From Panax quinquefolius (lineage: Eukaryota; Streptophyta; Magnoliopsida; Apiales; Araliaceae), in contig CM035170.1 in NCBI GenBank assembly GCA_020205615.1, forward strand, positions 11,462,980 through 11,526,979: a DNA stretch of 64,000 bases, given 5' to 3'. Of this stretch, positions 59,365 to 64,000 are shown one piece after another; within the stretch, counting starts at the first letter, position 1, and every line of letters begins with the position of its first letter. Below the pieces are notes generated by a model. That model searched no databases. It was given only the letters and a program-made list of their open reading frames with translations, and was not told the DNA's origin. Made by a program: the position numbers and the translations under genes.

Positions 59365-59935
59365 CAATATTAATCGACTGTGTCGTTTTTCGACTCCCTA
59401 TTAGTAGCGCTTGATTAGGTGACCAAACCTCTCATTGATGAACTTTTAGACATCGTTAATATTGCAAATAATAATATTAATAACTTTGTTATCTCAATTA
59501 TTGATTTAATAATATATAAAATATCGACAATAATTGAATCAAAGTGAGAGTGACTTCTTACGTAAGCATTAATAATCAATCTTGTGTAAGCTATTATGCA
59601 ACCATGCGTACATCGCACTTTTATTACATGGTAGTTCAACAAGATTAACAAAAAAACTTCCGCCGTTATTTTCATAAAATATTTTTGTCGTTTTCTCAAT
59701 CCGAATGAATAATTTTGTTGTGGGTCCACTAATGATTGTATTAGTTATGCGGATATTCCCTGACAAAAAGAATATTTTCCGACCAATCGAATATAATATG
59801 ACAACTTGCATAATTTGCAAAATTTATAAATATTACCCACAACTATAACATTATATCAAATTTACTCCATAATATTCAAAAATGATATTTATAGAAAATT
59901 TATTTTTTATTAAAAAGTTGGGGTCTTATAAGAAA

Positions 59936-60283
59936 TCCACTATAATAATATAGAGAGTACAAAATATTTATTTGTGTCATATGCTATTGTGTTCTGTATA
60001 TCCTAAACCCTTGCTTATTGCTGTATTTATAGCTGTCATGTCCACCAGAATCCAATCAGGAGAAGAAGTCATTTGTAGAATCACCTTATAACTACAATTA
60101 ATGGCTAATAGATTCATTCCCATATTAAATCTCCTTATCCCACCAAATAAGAAAACACAATCTTACTTTAATAAGGACTCTCCCACTATCAAAATAAATA
60201 TATATGATAGGTCAACATCAAATCTAGTCCATTAAATAAATTGGGCTACACCTTGGCTAGACTCAAATAATCACACCCTAACA
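59936..60283. repeat. Copia-like solo LTR, right part
   Basis: Continuation of 49563-59935 across the Tekay insertion, with TCCACTATAATAATATAGAG and ending CACACCCTAACA. AATAC follows at 60284-60288. The Tekay element at 60301 lies 17 bp further on. Confidence 0.55.
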
Positions 60284-61585
60284 AATACCGAGACTATAAC
60301 TGTAAGACCCCAACTTTTATGAATAAAGATTAATTTCTCTCGAAATATATTTTTGAATATTATGGTGTGGATATGATATAATGTTATAGTTGTGGGTAAT
60401 ATTTACAAATTTTGTAAAGTAAGCAGTGGTTATATAATATTCGATTGGTGGGGAATATTCGCTTTTATCAGGAATATTCGCATTTACTCATAATCATTAA
60501 TGGACCCCTACAACGGAAGTATTGTCGTAGTAAAGAAAATGACATAATTATCTTTTTATAAAAGTAACGACGGAAGTATTACCGTTAAAACTATTGAACT
60601 ACTCTCAGTAGTAGAAGTGCGATGAATACGCGCGGTGGTTGCGTAGTAGCACACCAGTATTGATTATTGATGCTTACGTGAGAAGTCACTCGCTTATACT
60701 CAATTATTGCTATAGTAATTGTTGCATCATATCTCTCATATTATTGATTCGATTATTGTCACAGTATCATCTGCATTATATGATATATTATTAAATCAAT
60801 AATTGAGACGACAAAGTTATTCATATTATTAAATTGCAATATTTACAATGTCTAAAAGTTTTGTCAAGGAGAGGTTTGGTCACCTAATTGCGCTCCAATA
60901 ATGAGAAATCCTTATCGGAAAGCCCCCTCTTTCCTAGGAATGACCTGGTTGTTAAATATTGTGAGTTATAATATTAATGATGAATAAGTTCGTGTTGATT
61001 AAAGATGAATTTGATAGTTCCATTGTGTTGGGATTATTAGTGTTAGTGGAAATCGACATCTATTCCGATGATAATTGATGTCTTGGGGTTATATTGAGAA
61101 ATCGGGTAATTTATCGGATAAATGAGCAATAAATTGCTACTAATTCACATGCTTATATAACTATTTGTTCACACGTGTGTACTATTGAATCACACTCATG
61201 TACTATTAGGGGAGTTGGTGCAAGATTGATAATACTTGCATGACTAAGTTAAAAATGGAGGTATAGATGGAGGTACTATACTGTAATTCATATTTTTCAC
61301 ATGATTATACTATTGATTCACATTATTTACTATTAGGGGATGTGGTACAAGTTTGATAATACTTGCAGAACTAAATTAAAAATGAAAGAAAAGTTGGAGG
61401 TATTGTACTGTATTATTTCGAGCCCCAAAACGTGCAATTATCGAAACTATATTTTCCTATAAATAGAAGCTCATTCTTCCTTCATTTCTCACTAATTCAC
61501 TAAAGCTATAGAGCATTTATTATAGAGAGAAAGAAGAAGAGAAGTCTGCTACCTCTCTATTCCAAATCCACTTTATTATTCTAAG

Positions 61586-62889
61586 GTAAGTATTATTTCT
61601 TTTCAGTATTCATGAAGAGAGCTATTGTTATTCTATTCCTTATTATTCTGTTGGAATAACCTGTATATGCGAAGTACCGCATACATGGTGAAATTCTTCT
61701 ATTTTTCCATTCTTTATTATTATGTTGGAATAACCTGTAAATGCAAAGTACCGCATACATGATGAAATTCTTCTATTATTCCATTCTTTATTATTCGTCG
61801 AGAATATCCTCATGCAATGCGTTTACATACGACCGGTTCCATTATTTATAATTCTCGTGAAAAAATCCTCATGCATGCGTTTCTGCACGACACAGTTTCA
61901 TTATTTATTATTCATTAGAAATAACTTTTCTGCATGCGATCTATCACATGCATGGTGAATTCTTTTGTTATTCCATTTTTTATTATTCTGTTGGAATAAC
62001 CTGTCTATGTGGATTACCACATGCATGGTGAATGATCCTTCGTATTCATTCCTTATTAAAATGTGGAAATGATCTGTCTATGTGGATTACCGCATGGCGA
62101 TTTAAAATCCATTTGCAGTTTCATATATTCTATTATACTCGATTGATTAAAGTTTTGACTTCTATACTCCATGAAATTAGTAGAATATCCTAGATATTTG
62201 CGCTTCATCTAGTATCTTTTCATGGAAATATTCTACTGAGTATTCTTGAATTTTACTCTACAAAGCAGTATCATGTTGAAAATTTGGACGTAATTGATTT
62301 TAGGATAAATTAACTTATAAATCTTTAAAAATTTATTCTTGAACTTGTTTTATTGAATTATTATGTCATTGTCATCATCCTCATGCTTATATTGTGATGA
62401 AAGTCATCTTTGGCTTACGTGCATAGATGGACTTGGTGTGATTATGACCAGGAATTATTCGGTGTAATCAGGACCGTAATGTGATGAATGATGTGGTAAA
62501 AATCCTCAGTGGCCTGTAGTGCATTGATGGACAGCTTTTGGTATGATTATGACCAGGGATTATTCGGTATAGTCATGACCATTGATGATTTAATGAATAT
62601 CCTTGGCCCGTAGTGCAGGGATGATTCGATGATGTGGTTTATTTATTAAGCTGAGTCTCAGCGATAAAATTTGATAAAAACCTTTTAAATCATAGAAGAT
62701 ACTAGATATCATTCTCTACTTGACTCTTCTAATGGATTGCTTATTCCGCTGCAGTTAAACTTGATGTTTATTGTATTTTATCAATTTAACCTTGTTAAAG
62801 ACTAATGATAATTTATTCTGCATTATCTTAGTCATAATATATCTTACTGGGCTAGTTGAGCTCACCCTTTCTTTCATTGTTCTCTTTAG
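61586..62889 (+). other. Putative LTR-internal intron (1304 bp)
   Basis: Donor TCTAAG|GTAAGTAT and acceptor CTTTCATTGTTCTCTTTAG|GAAATGAG. This LTR is a true 5' LTR upstream of gag, so the intron would lie in the transcript leader. Confidence 0.55.
61620..62100 (+). repeat. Type B minisatellite with palindromes
   Basis: About seven units like those at 29160-29690. ATGTGG-ATTA-CCACAT at 62007-62022 is a perfect palindrome. Other units have ATGCG...CGCAT and TGCGAT...ATCACA. Confidence 0.85.
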
Positions 62890-63169
62890 GAAATGAGAAT
62901 ATAGCTGGGACTAGTCGGGGAACGGAGTGACGGTCCAGATGATAGCATTAGTAGTCTTCACTATTCTGTAAAATAGTGTGATAATAAATGTAATGAGGAC
63001 TCCATTGAGAGTGGATATTGTCTAGAAGGCAATATTCTTGTTTAAATTCTCAACTTATGTTTTGTCGTATGTTACACGACAGTTGTATAATTAAGTTTGT
63101 ATTTGATTTATGTACAATGTATTTGGTGACTCAAGATGGGTGATGTATACCTATTTTGGGGGCGTCACA

Positions 63170-63189
63170 GTTGGTATCAAAGGTTAGGG
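63170..63189 (+). other. Primer-binding site, initiator-Met type
   Basis: GTTGGTATCAAAGGTTAGGG directly follows the LTR end GCGTCACA. Confidence 0.85.
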
Positions 63190-63356
63190 ATATGATCCTT
63201 GGCTAAAATGTGAGACAAGAACTAGGAGGGGAGAGACGGGGAATTCCTTCGCTAGTATGCCCTACCTAAGTTTATTTGGTATTTAATTGGTCGGTCAGAG
63301 TATAGGGATAATATGTGATATGTTAATTAACCCTTCTTTTGTGGCAGTATTTAAAA

Positions 63357-64000
63357 ATGGCATCCGAAAATGTTGAGATAAGTAATGAAGCACATAAGAC
63401 CGTTGACTCACCAACGATCAATACCCAGGGTAATGTGCAACAGGAAGACAATAATCCTCAAATAAAAAATAACACCAATGAAATGGTGAACGATGGGATG
63501 GTCAAAGGCTTTATGAAATTCATGCAACATCAGGAGAGTGCGGCTCCTGTCCAAAAATGCAGTAAAAACACCGACAACTCTCGACAATCCATACCTAAGC
63601 GCTTTAAGGAGCTGGGACCACCGAGTTTTTGGAGAGCAAAACCACTTAAGGCGAGACGTGGATAAAGTAGATTAACAAGATATTTGATGTCTTGGGATGC
63701 TCCGAGGAGCAAAGGTTCCCTTGCCACCTTCATGTTGTGTGCGCAGGGCGAGTTCTTCGTGGGAATCAGTAAAGCGTACTCAACTCGCCTTGTGACTTGA
63801 AGATGTCTTGGGAGAAGTTCCAAGAGTCGCTTCAACGACAAGTACTTTCCTGAAAGTATTCGTCACATAAAGGAGGTAGAGTTCATCAAGCTTGAGCAAA
63901 ACAATATGATCATGGCGCAGTACGAAGCTAAGTTTGCCGAGTTGTCTTGGTTTGCGTCCCACTTGGTTGATACTAAGAAGAGAATGACGCGGATGTTTCT
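63357..64000 (+). pseudogene. Tekay gag, N-terminal part, cut by window end
   Basis: ATG 63357 (MASENVEISNEAHKTVDSPT) sits 16 bp after a pyrimidine tract ending GTGGCAG. It is open to about 63665 through FKELGPPSF, then frameshifted. The pieces KMSWEKF, SSWESVKRTQL and YEAKFAELSWF-like sequence appear in other frames up to the end of the window. Compared with 33820-34571 it has several small indels, so this copy is also non-functional. Confidence 0.85.

Larger units (their letters stand above)
49760..59930 (-). mobile_element. Structurally complete Tekay chromovirus-type element (10.2 kb)
   Basis: Two type B LTRs (57289-59930 as 5', 49760-52451 as 3') and a 4.8 kb internal region on the minus strand, with AGAAA duplications. 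In order: primer site, gag with double zinc knuckle, protease, RT, RNase H, integrase, chromodomain, polypurine tract. All domains are present but stops and small frameshifts interrupt gag and pol. It is the reference for reading the defective copies in this window. Confidence 0.95.
57289..59930 (-). repeat. Tekay 5' LTR, type B (2642 bp)
   Basis: TGTGACTCCCCC to GGGGTCTTATA in plus orientation. It is clearly similar to 49760-52451. The (TA)n tracts are longer here (about 59045-59087 and 59156-59204). A (TTA)n run lies at 59331-59361. Confidence 0.9.
60301..63169 (+). repeat. Tekay 5' LTR, type B (2869 bp)
   Basis: TGTAAGACCCCAAC to GGGGGCGTCACA. TATA box TATAAATA at about 61455-61462. Palindromic minisatellite at 61620-62100, hairpin array at 62400-62640. 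Confidence 0.95.
60301..64000 (+). mobile_element. Tekay element, 5' part, running off the window
   Basis: Type B LTR (60301-63169), then primer site and gag. The preceding five bases (ATAAC or similar) should be the left target duplication; the right one is outside the window. Confidence 0.9.

Overview
The window looks like plant nuclear DNA, probably from a flowering plant. It carries LTR retrotransposons of lineages known from plants: a Ty1/copia element, Tekay/Del-type chromodomain Ty3/gypsy elements, an Athila-like derivative with the GGCG(T/C)CGTTGCCGGG primer site, and a Tat/Retand derivative with an antisense ORF. It also has a Tourist-like MITE, a hAT transposase remnant and long AT-rich spacers. 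I find no host protein gene, tRNA or rRNA gene. This is nested, heterochromatin-like repeat sequence.

Layout. 1-5353 is the 5' end of a minus-strand copia element: start of protease, gag, a 2.4 kb leader full of palindromes, a primer site and a 1.85 kb LTR. It sits inside a plus-strand Tekay integrase (5354-6055) that is followed by its 3' LTR (6056-8553). That Tekay copy in turn lies 11 bp inside the 5' LTR of a non-autonomous Athila-like element (8554-33819). Two more Tekay insertions interrupt the same Athila-like element: a 16.1 kb LTR-internal-LTR-internal-LTR tandem on the minus strand (10812-26915, duplication GATGT) and a solo LTR (27820-30708, duplication GCAAC). The Athila-like element itself interrupts an older Tekay gag (33820-34885).

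At 35695-41585 lies a Retand-type element with duplication TGTGG. It has lost gag, RT and its primer site, but keeps the integrase end, tandem repeats and a spliced antisense ORF that appears to have its own TATA box. Then come a Tourist-like MITE (41754-42117), a Tekay solo LTR (42631-45449, duplication ATAAA), a hAT remnant (46160-46490) and gene-free AT-rich sequence up to 49562. A complete but mutated Tekay element (49760-59930, duplication AGAAA) splits a small copia-like solo LTR. Another Tekay copy (60301 to the window end) shows its 5' LTR, primer site and start of gag.

One LTR family dominates: nine Tekay LTRs cover about 24.6 kb (38%). They form two subfamilies. Type A has 14-bp TTACTATTCACGAG-type repeats. 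Type B has about 60-75 bp repeats that each hold a small palindrome. Both carry a second array of hairpins with a near-constant loop (GCCCGTAGTG) and stems that change on both sides together. They also share consensus-quality splice donor and acceptor signals inside the LTR. None of the gag-pol regions is open throughout, so no copy here looks autonomous.
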